Positions 17,781 to 29,888 of a stretch of 64,000 nt of DNA are shown piece by piece (the stretch's first letter is position 1; each line of letters opens with the position of its first letter). Below the pieces are notes generated by a model. The model had not been told where the DNA came from. It saw nothing but the letters and a program-made list of their open reading frames with translations, and did no database searches. The DNA lies in the NCBI RefSeq assembly GCF_020682705.1, contig NZ_JAGTTN010000005.1, positions 124,001 to 188,000 on the forward strand. The letters are read 5' to 3'. The DNA is from Microbacterium allomyrinae (GTDB lineage: Bacteria > Actinomycetota > Actinomycetes > Actinomycetales > Microbacteriaceae). Made by a program: the position numbers and the translations under genes.

Positions 17781-19192
17781 GCGATCGTCGCGTGTTCCGC
17801 TGGGCGACGACGAGCGCCCGGATGCTCATCGGCACGGTGGTCTCGGTGGCGGCTGTCGTCGCCGTGGTGACCGCGGTCTCGGTGCCGTGGCCGACGATCA
17901 CGCACGAGCCGGTCAGCGTCTCGACGCTGCCGGCGCCGGCCGCCTCCGTCGTCGCGTGCGACGGCGGGCTGCTCTCGATCGGACGAGATGCGACCGACGC
18001 CGATGCCATCGCCGTGGCAACGCCCCAGACCGTGACGGTCGGGGTGAGCGACGGTGCACCTCCGGCCGAGGAGCGCCCGCTCGAGGTGACGGACCTCGCG
18101 ATCGGCCAGGGGCCCGTCGCGTTCGTCGCGCAGCCGATGGGGCGCTCACGCGTGGATGTCGCGGCCGCCGGCGCGTCGACGGTGAGAGCAGACGATCTCG
18201 CGGGCTTCGCTGCGTCGGCCTGCCGCCCTCCGCTGCTCGAGTCGTGGCTCGTCGGAGGATCGGGTGCCACGGGGGCCGCCGACCTCGTGCTGGTGTCCAA
18301 CCCCGGCACGGTCGCAGCGACGGTGGAACTGACCGTCTACGGCGCGGAGGGCGAGCAGAGCCCGCCCGGTTCCTCGGCGCTCATCGTGGCGCCGGGCACC
18401 CAGCGCATCGTGCCGCTCGCCGGGATCGCCCTCGGCGAAGAGAGCCCGGTGATCCGCGTGTCGGCCGTCGGCGCGCCCGTGCACGCGTCGCTGCAGACGA
18501 GCATCATGCGGACCCTGACTCCGGGCGGGGTCGACCAGGTGGGCGCCGTTCCCCAGCCCGAGCAGACCCAGACGATCACCGGTGTCGCCGTGACCGGTGC
18601 GCCGGGGGTGTCGGGTGCGTCGGACGAGGCGACCGTGCTGCGCATCCTCTCGCCGTCGGCGGATGCCACGGCCACGGTGACGGTGACCGCGACGGGGCGC
18701 GCGGAGCCGACTCTGGTCCCGGATGCCGTCTCGCTCGTCGCGGGGGAGCCCGCCGAGCTGGCTCTCGCGGGTCTCGCCATCGGCTCGTACACCGTCACGG
18801 TCGTCTCCGACGCGCCGATCGTCTCGGCGGTGTGGCAGGCCACCGGGTTCGGCGAGGGCGACGACTTCGCCTGGTACACGCCTTCGCCGATCGTGGATGT
18901 GCCGAGCTTGTTCGCGGCCCCGAGCGGACCGCTTCCGTCGCTCACGGTGGCCAACCCGGGCGACGAGCCCGCGGTGGTCGCCGTCACGTCGGAGGACGGG
19001 GCGTTCCGGCTGGAGCTCACCGTGCCGGCCGGCGGCACGATGACCGCGCGGCTGTCGCCTCGCACCGTCTACCTGATCGATCCGTCGTCGCCCATCCGGG
19101 CCGCGCTGTCGCTCACCGGCGATGGAGCGCTCGCCGGTATCCCGGTGTGGCCGGCCGACGCCGCCTCACCCGAGATCGTCGTCTATCCCTGA
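17777..19192 (+). CDS. DUF5719 family protein
   Basis: A 471-residue protein with one N-terminal membrane helix at about residues 18-40 and a long predicted extracytoplasmic, beta-rich, Ala/Val/Thr-rich body (repeated strands such as TVTVTATGRAEPT). It matches the DUF5719 family by its position after the large GT2 membrane protein and by overall character. Its function is unknown; a surface-exposed partner of the upstream glycosyltransferase is plausible. The ATG at 17777 overlaps the previous TGA and is preceded by GGAGGGAGGG, which favours it over the in-frame TTG at 17762. Confidence 0.8.
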   Translation: MSDRRVFRWATTSARMLIGTVVSVAAVVAVVTAVSVPWPTITHEPVSVSTLPAPAASVVACDGGLLSIGRDATDADAIAVATPQTVTVGVSDGAPPAEERPLEVTDLAIGQGPVAFVAQPMGRSRVDVAAAGASTVRADDLAGFAASACRPPLLESWLVGGSGATGAADLVLVSNPGTVAATVELTVYGAEGEQSPPGSSALIVAPGTQRIVPLAGIALGEESPVIRVSAVGAPVHASLQTSIMRTLTPGGVDQVGAVPQPEQTQTITGVAVTGAPGVSGASDEATVLRILSPSADATATVTVTATGRAEPTLVPDAVSLVAGEPAELALAGLAIGSYTVTVVSDAPIVSAVWQATGFGEGDDFAWYTPSPIVDVPSLFAAPSGPLPSLTVANPGDEPAVVAVTSEDGAFRLELTVPAGGTMTARLSPRTVYLIDPSSPIRAALSLTGDGALAGIPVWPADAASPEIVVYP

Positions 19193-19229
19193 GGCACCCG
19201 CCCGGTCCGAGCCCGGTTTCGAGCCGGGA

Positions 19230-19670
19230 TCAGAAGAAGCGGAACCGCTCGGGGCCGAGATCCCACGGATCGCGGTCGAGGTACTCGGCTGCCGCGCGGA
19301 ACACGGCGCTCTCGACCAGCATGCGCCGGTGCAGATCGTCGTCACGGTGCAGATGGCTCAGTCGCTCGATGGGCAGCCGGTACAGGATGATGCGCTTGGC
19401 GTCGGTGAGAACCGTCCAGCGAGGGATGCCGTCGTCATCGGTGGCCGAGGGCATGTCCGCGACTTCGAATCGCACCTCACGCAGCTCGGGCCACGCGGAG
19501 CGCAGGAACTCCGCCGCCGTGCCGACAGCGAGATCGAATCGATCCATCCGCGTGTCGAGCGGAGGAAGCGGGGGCCGCACGACCGGGCTGCGCCCCTCTC
19601 GGCCGTGACGCCCGTGTCGCGAGACGCGTCGAGGCGCACGCTCACTGCTCCGAGTCCGCCGCCACGCCAT
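19230..19670 (-). CDS. Metallopeptidase-family (zincin-like) protein lacking HExxH
   Basis: A 146-residue protein at the position of the Rv3259-type metallopeptidase family next to whiB2 and DUF3499. RIILYRLPIERLSHLH and the tail EYLDRDPWDLGPERFRFF fit that actinobacterial family. The segment where a zincin would carry HExxH reads MLVESAVFRAAAEYL, with no His pair, so catalysis by a zinc site is unlikely. The first 40 residues are Arg-rich and may be dispensable or reflect a later true start. TAGGAT at 19677-19682 ends six bases before the ATG, so translation is probably leaderless. It is divergent from the DUF3499 gene. Confidence 0.7.
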   Translation of the reverse strand: MAWRRTRSSERAPRRVSRHGRHGREGRSPVVRPPLPPLDTRMDRFDLAVGTAAEFLRSAWPELREVRFEVADMPSATDDDGIPRWTVLTDAKRIILYRLPIERLSHLHRDDDLHRRMLVESAVFRAAAEYLDRDPWDLGPERFRFF

Positions 19671-19774
19671 GCGCCTATCCTAGGCGCGTGTCAGCGCGTC
19701 GGTTCATCGCGAGCGCGCGATCGCGGCGGCGCGGCATCCCGTGGTGCGCCCGCCGGATCGGTAGCGTGTAGACG

Positions 19775-19981
19775 ATGCGCGAGAGACTCTGCTCCAAGGT
19801 CGGCTGTGCCCGCGAGGCGGTGTCGACGCTCACCTACGACTACGGCGACCAGATGGCCGCCGTGGGTCCACTGGGCGAGGCTGGGGACCCCCACGCGCAC
19901 GACCTGTGCGCGATCCACACCGACCGTCTCTCGGTGCCGCAGGGCTGGGTCGTCGTGCGGCACGAGACGCTCCGCGCCTGA
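19775..19981 (+). CDS. DUF3499 family protein
   Basis: A short 68-residue protein beginning MRERLCSKVGCAREAV, with Cys6 and Cys11 and then DLCAIHTDRL with Cys45 and His48. This pattern of paired metal ligands suggests a small zinc-ribbon fold. DUF3499 proteins sit between whiB2 and sahH across Actinobacteria; no function is known. It is shorter than many relatives, which carry a C-terminal tail. TAGCGT at 19762-19767 ends seven bases before the ATG and no ribosome binding site is visible, so a leaderless mRNA is likely. Confidence 0.85.
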   Translation: MRERLCSKVGCAREAVSTLTYDYGDQMAAVGPLGEAGDPHAHDLCAIHTDRLSVPQGWVVVRHETLRA

Positions 19982-20017
19982 CCCCGGACGCCCGGCCGGA
20001 CGTGGGAGAATGGGCGG

Positions 20018-21526
<1,509 letters not shown>

Positions 21527-21560
21527 CGCGTCTCGCCGGCCGCTGGCGACGTACTCACAC

Positions 21561-21633
21561 GCCCCGGGGCGGATTCTGCACGTTGGGGCGGGGGATTCCC
21601 GCCCCGAGGCGAGAGATCCGCCCCGGGGCGGAT
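21561..21633. repeat. GC-rich intergenic repeat cluster
   Basis: The 14-mer GCCCCGGGGCGGAT occurs twice as a direct repeat (21561-21574 and 21620-21633), each with a self-complementary GCCCCGGGGC core. Between them is an 8-bp perfect hairpin, GGGGCGGG (21585-21592) and CCCGCCCC (21598-21605), with loop GGATT. It occupies the spacer between convergent sahH and RDD genes. Confidence 0.6.
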
Positions 21634-21665
21634 GGGCCAGCTCTGATGGCCGCGGGGATGCACCA

Positions 21666-21691
21666 GGCCGCGCCGGCCAGCCGGCGCGGCC
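21666..21691. terminator. Bidirectional hairpin between sahH and the RDD gene
   Basis: GGCCGCGCCGGC and GCCGGCGCGGCC form a perfect 12-bp inverted repeat around CA. No T tract follows on either side, so it would act as a GC-only terminator or RNA-end stabiliser for two convergent genes. Confidence 0.5.
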
Positions 21692-21716
21692 GCCCCAGCC
21701 GACGCGACCCAGCGGC

Positions 21717-22562
21717 TCAGCGCTGCGGGAAACCCCGCGGGGGTGGTGAGACCGGCGCGGTGAGCGCCTCTGCGCGCGCCGTCTCGAGCTGCAGCGCTCG
21801 CAGCTCCCGGTCGCGCCGAACGGCGACGACCGCGACCAGGAACGTCTCCGGGTCGACCGAGGGCACCGGCGAGACGTGCGCTGCGGCTTCCCCGGCGAGC
21901 GATGCCGCGACCCGCGCACGGGCGTGCGGCTCCATGTTCCCGGCCGATTGGGCGAATTGGGCCAGACGACGCGACAGGCGCTCCGGCAGTCGCGCGACAT
22001 CGGCGACCGAGGCCCACTCCGCGAGCTGCGGAGGAACCCCGAGGCGGTTGTCGGGCAGGCGCGGTGTGCGCGTGCGCTCGGAGTAGGTTCCGGCCATGAG
22101 GTCGCCGAGTCGCTGTGAGCGGGGAGTGAAGGCGCCGACGAGCGCGGCGACCGCCCCCACGGTGAACCAGAGCTCGAAGACGCCGACGAGCGCGCGGATG
22201 AAAGCGTGGCGGAATCCGGCGGCACCTCCGTCGGAGCGGACGATGCGTCCGCCGACGGCGAGGCGTCCGAGGCTGCGGCCGCGGGTCGTCGTCTCGACGA
22301 CAGTGGGGATGACGATCATCACCAGAACGAGCACGACGATCGTGAGGATCGGGAACACCGCGTCGTCGAGAAGACCCATGCCGATCAGCCATGACGCGAG
22401 TGCGAAGAAGAGCACCAGCCCGATGACGCCCAGAAGCATGTCGATCACGACGCCCAGCGCTCGCATGAAGAAGCCGAGCGGCTGCACGTCCAGCGCGACG
22501 GCTTCGCCGGTGAGCACCTCGTCCTGGTGGAGGTCGACGATCGCGGGGCGCTCAGCGGTCAT
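21717..22562 (-). CDS. RDD family membrane protein
   Basis: A 281-residue protein whose N-terminal half is an RDD domain. It has two or three hydrophobic helices (FFMRALGVVIDMLLGVIGLV, then VFPILTIVVLVLVMIVIPTV), the polar TTTRGRSLGRLAVGGRIV loop and RSQRLGDLMAGTY at the end. The C-terminal 120 residues are soluble and helical. RDD proteins are usually membrane proteins of unknown or transport-related function. The ATG at 22562 is only 16 bases from the divergent ATG of the SpoIIM-like gene, so promoters must lie inside the coding regions or act leaderlessly. Confidence 0.85.
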   Translation of the reverse strand: MTAERPAIVDLHQDEVLTGEAVALDVQPLGFFMRALGVVIDMLLGVIGLVLFFALASWLIGMGLLDDAVFPILTIVVLVLVMIVIPTVVETTTRGRSLGRLAVGGRIVRSDGGAAGFRHAFIRALVGVFELWFTVGAVAALVGAFTPRSQRLGDLMAGTYSERTRTPRLPDNRLGVPPQLAEWASVADVARLPERLSRRLAQFAQSAGNMEPHARARVAASLAGEAAAHVSPVPSVDPETFLVAVVAVRRDRELRALQLETARAEALTAPVSPPPRGFPQR

Positions 22563-22578
22563 GGCTACAGTAAAGCGC

Positions 22579-23574
22579 ATGGACCTCGACGCACTCACCG
22601 CCGCACGACGGCAGGAGTGGGAGCGCCTCGATGAGCTGAGCGGCACTCGGCGGCTATCGGGCGCCGAGGTGGACGAACTCGTCACGCGGTATCGCGCGGC
22701 CTCTGCCGACCTCGCCGATGCCAAGACCTCGGCTGGGCGCAGCATCCAGGGCGACTACATCTCGACGATGCTCGCTCGCGCACGCCTGCGGCTGACCGGG
22801 GCACCCGAGAACGTCCTGCGCCAGATTCCGCGCTTCTTCGTTCTGCAGCTTCCGGCGGCGCTGTATCGCGTGCGATGGGCGACCCTTGCGATCGCCCTCG
22901 GCTTCACCGCGGTCGCCACGATCGTCGCACTGTGGGTGTCCGGCGACCCCGCCCTCGTCGCCAGCCTCGGCAGTCGAGCCCAGCTGGAGAACTACGCCGA
23001 GAACGAGTTCACCGAGTACTACAGCGAGAATCCTGCCGCGGTGTTCGCCGGCACAGTGTGGACCAACAACGCCTGGATCGCTGCGCAGTGCGTCCTGTTC
23101 GGAGTGACGGGCATCTGGCCGATCATGGTGCTCGTGCAGAATGCGGTCGGAGTGGGCACGGCCGCCGGGATCATGGCCGCGTTCGACCGGGCCGATGTCT
23201 TCGTGCTGTATATCCTTCCGCACGGCCTGCTCGAGTTGACCAGCATCTTCGTCGCGGCCGCCGCGGGCCTGCAGATCTTCTGGGCGTGGGTGGCGCCCGG
23301 TGCCCGCACGCGCGGCGAGGCGCTCGCCGCGACCGGACGCTCGCTCGCGACGATCGCCATCGGCCTCGTCTTCGCGCTGGGAGTGTCGGGCCTGATCGAG
23401 GGCTTCGTCACCGCGCAGCCCTGGCAATGGCCGGTGAAGATCGGAATCGGTGCCGTCGCGCTCGGACTCTTTCTCGCATACATGCTCGTTGTCGGCCGAC
23501 GCGCGAGCCGCCTCGACGAGACGGGCGATCTCACCGAGTACGAAGCGGGCACGCCGACCCTCGTCGCAGGCTGA
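22579..23574 (+). CDS. Stage II sporulation protein M (SpoIIM/DUF95) family membrane protein
   Basis: A 331-residue integral membrane protein. A soluble helical N-terminus (MDLDALTAARRQEWERLDEL) precedes about five hydrophobic segments, with NNAWIAAQCVLFGVTGIWPI and YILPHGLLELTSIFVAAAAG as the recognisable DUF95 core. In Bacillus a relative acts in engulfment; in non-sporulating Actinobacteria it is conserved with an RDD neighbour and the DUF58/MoxR genes, and its role is unknown. TACAGT at 22566-22571 ends seven bases before the ATG, so the mRNA is probably leaderless. Confidence 0.85.
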   Translation: MDLDALTAARRQEWERLDELSGTRRLSGAEVDELVTRYRAASADLADAKTSAGRSIQGDYISTMLARARLRLTGAPENVLRQIPRFFVLQLPAALYRVRWATLAIALGFTAVATIVALWVSGDPALVASLGSRAQLENYAENEFTEYYSENPAAVFAGTVWTNNAWIAAQCVLFGVTGIWPIMVLVQNAVGVGTAAGIMAAFDRADVFVLYILPHGLLELTSIFVAAAAGLQIFWAWVAPGARTRGEALAATGRSLATIAIGLVFALGVSGLIEGFVTAQPWQWPVKIGIGAVALGLFLAYMLVVGRRASRLDETGDLTEYEAGTPTLVAG

Positions 23575-23620
23575 GCGCGGCATCCGTTCACGGAGATTTC
23601 GGTCGACGGATGCTTCGACT

Positions 23621-23645
23621 GTTGTTTTGAGTCATTCAAAACAAC
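23621..23645. promoter_or_regulatory. FurA operator upstream of furA-katG
   Basis: GTTGTTTTGA and TCAAAACAAC are perfect 10-bp inverted arms around GTCAT. Dyads of this AT-rich kind directly upstream of furA-katG bind FurA in mycobacteria, giving autorepression; FurA binding here is inferred. Confidence 0.75.
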
Positions 23646-23647
23646 GC

Positions 23648-23653
23648 TAGACT
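23648..23653 (+). promoter_or_regulatory. -10 element of the furA-katG promoter
   Basis: TAGACT ends six bases before the furA ATG, so transcription should start at or beside the start codon. The operator fills the -35 region, where TTTTGA (23625-23630) sits 17 bases upstream. Confidence 0.6.
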
Positions 23654-23659
23654 GCGGGT

Positions 23660-26463
<2,804 letters not shown>

Positions 26464-26484
26464 GTCGGCACCACCGCGGCCATG

Positions 26485-26524
26485 CAAGAGCGGCCCGCCC
26501 CTTTTCGGGGGCGGGCCGCTCTTG
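26485..26524. terminator. Bidirectional intrinsic terminator between katG and aqpZ
   Basis: Perfect 17-bp arms CAAGAGCGGCCCGCCCC and GGGGCGGGCCGCTCTTG enclose TTTTCG. It lies between convergent stops and would serve both directions. Confidence 0.85.
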
Positions 26525-26562
26525 CGTTCGCGTCGACGCCAGTGTCGGCGTGAGCGCTGGTG

Positions 26563-27348
26563 TCAGCGCACGCGGGCCTCGGCCGGTGCCGGGGGCAGTG
26601 CCTTCGGCTCGAACAGCGCACGGTGCAGGAGTCCGGCGATGAGACCGCCGATGATCGGGAACACGATGAAGACCCATACCTGCGACAGCGGGCCGGGGCC
26701 GCCGTAGATCGCCGCGGCGATCGAGCGAGCGGGGTTGACCGAGGTGTTGTCGATCGGGATCGAGATCAGGTGGATGAGAGTCAGCGTGAGGCCGATCGCC
26801 AGCGGCGCCATTGCCGCAGTACCGCGCGTGGTGTGCGTGACGCCGAGGATGATCAGGACGAAGATCGCCGTCAGCAGGATCTCGGCCACGATCGCGGCGC
26901 CCAAGCCGAAGCCGCCCGGCGACCACTCACCGAATCCGTTGGAGGCGAAGCCGCCGTCCTGGGCGTCGGCGAGCCAGTTGTCGGGTCCGAAGAGGCCGAT
27001 CAGCACGATCAGCGTCGTGCCGAGTGCGCCGCCGATCAGCTGCGCGATGATGTAGCCGATGCTGTCCTTCCACGCGAAGCGGCCGGCCGCGGCGAGTCCC
27101 AGAGTGATCGCGGGGTTGAAGTGCCCTCCCGAGATTGGGCCGAACGCGTAGGCGCCGACCACGACGGTGAGACCGAATGCGAGTGCGACGCCGACGAAGC
27201 CGACTCCGAGCGGGTTTCCTTCGGACCCGTACGGGAAGTGGGCTGCGAACAGCGCGGTGCCGACGCCGCCGAAAACGAGCAGAAACGTTCCCAGGGCCTC
27301 GGCCACGAGCTTCGTCGCGGTGCTCTGTTGGATGGTGGTATCCGACAT
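26563..27348 (-). CDS. aqpZ: Aquaporin Z family water channel
   Basis: A 261-residue MIP-family channel with six membrane helices. The two pore half-helices carry GGHFNPAIT and NTSVNPARS, and the residues around them fit a water-selective aquaporin rather than a glycerol facilitator. The loop between them is enlarged and glycine/aspartate-rich (FGPDNWLADAQDGGFASNGF), a common feature in Actinobacteria. I chose the ATG at 27348 because AAAGGAGT sits seven bases upstream; twelve extra residues would come from the next in-frame start. It is adjacent to katG but convergent, so not coregulated by the operon structure. Confidence 0.93.
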   Translation of the reverse strand: MSDTTIQQSTATKLVAEALGTFLLVFGGVGTALFAAHFPYGSEGNPLGVGFVGVALAFGLTVVVGAYAFGPISGGHFNPAITLGLAAAGRFAWKDSIGYIIAQLIGGALGTTLIVLIGLFGPDNWLADAQDGGFASNGFGEWSPGGFGLGAAIVAEILLTAIFVLIILGVTHTTRGTAAMAPLAIGLTLTLIHLISIPIDNTSVNPARSIAAAIYGGPGPLSQVWVFIVFPIIGGLIAGLLHRALFEPKALPPAPAEARVR

Positions 27349-27508
27349 GGCGGACTCCTTTCCTCGTCGCGAGAGTATCGGCACGTCCAGCCGATTCCCA
27401 GGAAGGCGACGCGGAGTGTCCTGTCATTACGCGAACTCAGGCACTCGTGGTGCGGCATCTCCCGGCCGTCCCAGACCCGGGGCCGGGGGCGGAACGAGGG
27501 CCGCCGGG

Positions 27509-28810
27509 TCAGAGCCGGCCGGCCGCCTTCAGGGCCAGATACCGGTCCGCGATACGCGGCGGCAGGTTCTCGGGAGTGTCGGCGATGGCCTCAGCACCCG
27601 CCCGTCCGACCGCGGCCGCCACGATCTCTGCGTCCCGGGCCGTGCGCTCCACCGCGGCGGCGTGGTACACCTCGGCGGCATCGGGGCGCGCGGGCAACGG
27701 TTCTCTCGCGTCGGTGACCGTGCCGACGAGCACGTGGGCGCGGCGGGTGAGCGCAGGCAACGACCCGAGGAAGCCGCGGGCCGCCTCGCCCGCGTCCTGC
27801 GCGGTGAGCAGTACGACGAGCGATGGGCGCGAGGTGAGGGCGCGCACCTGGGCGAACGCGGCATCCCAGTCCGTGTCGATCAGCTGAGGCTGGACGGGCG
27901 CCATCGCATCGACGAGCGCAGGCAGCAGTGCGGGCCCGTCCACGCGAGTCACGCGGGCGCGGATCGCGCGGTCGAACATGAGCAGATGCACGTGGTCGCC
28001 GGCGCGGGAGGCGAGGGCCGCGAGCAGCAGCGCGGCCTCCATCGCGGCATCCATCCGCACCCCGTCGGCCACGCGGGCCGCAGCGGTGCGTCCGGTGTCG
28101 ATCACGATCACGACATGGCGGTCGCGCTCGGGGCGCCACGTGCGGAGCATCGTCGTGTTCGAGCGGGCCGTGGCGCGCCAGTCGATCGATCGGACGTCGT
28201 CGCCTCGCACGTACTCCCGCAGGCTGTCGAACTCGGTGCCCTGTCCGCGCACCTGAAGGCTCGTGTTCCCATCCAACTCACGAAGCCGCGCGAGCCGCGA
28301 GGGGAGGTGCCGGCGCGCGGTGAACGGCGGCAGCACCCGAATGGCGCCAGGGGCGTCGAGGCGTGCCTGGCGCCCTGCCAGGCGCAGCGGGCCGTCCGAG
28401 CGTACGACGACGAATTGCGACGACAGCTCGCCGCGGCGCCGAGGCAGGAGCGGGATGCCGGCGGTGCGGCTCTCGCCCGGAGGGATGGCGATCGGGATCC
28501 GGTCGGCCGGAGCGCCCGCGGTCGGCTGCCACGCGTCGCGGAAGCGCCCGCGCATGGTGCGTTCCGCGGTGTTGCGCAGCACGACCTCGACGGCGACCGG
28601 CTGCCCCAGCAGCACGCGGCGCGGCATCCGCCGGAGTACCGCGATGCGTCGCGGATCGGGTGCCGCGGCCGCATCGATCAATGCGACGGCGGCGCACAGG
28701 AGCATCCACCCGGCGGCGGCCAGCCACGGATCGATGCCCGCGAGCGACAACAGCACCACGGGCACTGCTCCCACGATCAGGAGCAGCGGAAGCCGGCCGG
28801 TGACGTACAT
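27509..28810 (-). CDS. DUF58 domain-containing protein
   Basis: A 433-residue protein with two N-terminal membrane helices (residues about 5-45) and a cytoplasmic body. FDSLREYVRGDDVRSIDWRA followed by SNTTMLRTWRPERDRHVVIVIDTGR is the DUF58 hallmark leading into a von Willebrand-A-like fold with a DTGR metal-site start. DUF58 proteins are encoded with MoxR ATPases, which remodel them or use them as substrate adaptors. The start is the ATG at 28810, 52 bp after the MoxR stop. It is the last gene of the leftward cluster. Confidence 0.88.
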   Translation of the reverse strand: MYVTGRLPLLLIVGAVPVVLLSLAGIDPWLAAAGWMLLCAAVALIDAAAAPDPRRIAVLRRMPRRVLLGQPVAVEVVLRNTAERTMRGRFRDAWQPTAGAPADRIPIAIPPGESRTAGIPLLPRRRGELSSQFVVVRSDGPLRLAGRQARLDAPGAIRVLPPFTARRHLPSRLARLRELDGNTSLQVRGQGTEFDSLREYVRGDDVRSIDWRATARSNTTMLRTWRPERDRHVVIVIDTGRTAAARVADGVRMDAAMEAALLLAALASRAGDHVHLLMFDRAIRARVTRVDGPALLPALVDAMAPVQPQLIDTDWDAAFAQVRALTSRPSLVVLLTAQDAGEAARGFLGSLPALTRRAHVLVGTVTDAREPLPARPDAAEVYHAAAVERTARDAEIVAAAVGRAGAEAIADTPENLPPRIADRYLALKAAGRL

Positions 28811-28862
28811 GGGTTCGGTTCTCTTCGTCGGGAGGGTTCGAGGCAGGTCGGGCGCGGGTGCC

Positions 28863-29888
28863 TCAGATCGGCACGCGGGTCTGCTGCAGCACCGACCCGA
28901 GCACCGCGTCGACCGATACACCCTCGAGTTCGGCATCGGGGCGGAGGCGGATGCGGTGCCGCCAGGTGGGCAGCACCATCGTCTGCACGTGGTCGGGGGT
29001 GATGGCGGGGTAGCCGCCCAGCCAGGCCCACGCCTTCGAGGCCGCGAGGAGCGCTGTCGCGGCGCGCGGGCTGACGCCCAGCTGCACCGAGGGGCTTCGG
29101 CGCGTGGCCTGGGCGAGGTCGACGACGTAGCCGAGCACCTCGTCCGAGACGGTGACGGATGCCGCGGCCCGCTGCGCCGCGCGGATCTCATCCGCGCTCG
29201 CCGCACGCTGGAGTCCCGCGCCGGCGAGATCGCGCGGGTCGAAGCCGCCGGCGTGACGGCGGAGGACCGCGAGCTCGGCCTCGCGGGGCGGGACGTCGAT
29301 GACGAGCTTCAGGAGGAAGCGGTCCAGCTGCGCCTCGGGCAGCGTGTAGGTGCCTTCATGTTCGATCGGGTTCTGCGTCGCCGCGACGAGGAAGGGGTCG
29401 GGCAGCGGCCTCGTCACGCCGTCGGTCGAGACCTGCCGCTCCTCCATGGCCTCCAGGAGTGCTGCCTGCGTCTTCGGCGGAGTGCGGTTGATCTCGTCGG
29501 CGAGCACCACGTGGGTGAAGACGGGGCCCTCGCGGAACTCGAACTCTCCGCTGCGTGCGTCGTAGATCATCGAGCCCGAGACGTCGCCCGGCATCAGGTC
29601 GGGTGTGAACTGGATGCGCTTGGTGTCCAGGCCCAGCGCCACGCTGAAAGAGCGCACGAGCAGTGTCTTGGCGACTCCCGGAACGCCTTCGAGCAGGACG
29701 TGTCCTCGCGCGAGGAGCGCGATGAGCAGGCCGGTCACCGTGCCGTCCTGGCCGATCACCGCCTTGCCGACCTCGAGCCGCACACGGTTCATCGCCTCGC
29801 GCAGCGCGGCGTCATCGAGCGGCGTGACGGGCCCCTCGGCCGCGTGCCCGGGGGTGCTCGGGGCGGGAATGTCGAACGCGTCGGTCAT
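28863..29888 (-). CDS. MoxR-family AAA+ ATPase
   Basis: A 341-residue cytoplasmic AAA+ chaperone-like ATPase. Walker A is GVPGVAKT in LLEGVPGVAKTLLVRSFS, Walker B is VVLADEINRTPPKTQAALLE, and MEERQVSTDG and ATQNPIEHEGTYTLPEAQLD are the standard MoxR sensor-1 region. Members assemble with DUF58/VWA partners, in keeping with the next gene. The ATG overlaps the stop of the DUF4350 gene by four bases (ATGA). Confidence 0.95.
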   Translation of the reverse strand: MTDAFDIPAPSTPGHAAEGPVTPLDDAALREAMNRVRLEVGKAVIGQDGTVTGLLIALLARGHVLLEGVPGVAKTLLVRSFSVALGLDTKRIQFTPDLMPGDVSGSMIYDARSGEFEFREGPVFTHVVLADEINRTPPKTQAALLEAMEERQVSTDGVTRPLPDPFLVAATQNPIEHEGTYTLPEAQLDRFLLKLVIDVPPREAELAVLRRHAGGFDPRDLAGAGLQRAASADEIRAAQRAAASVTVSDEVLGYVVDLAQATRRSPSVQLGVSPRAATALLAASKAWAWLGGYPAITPDHVQTMVLPTWRHRIRLRPDAELEGVSVDAVLGSVLQQTRVPI

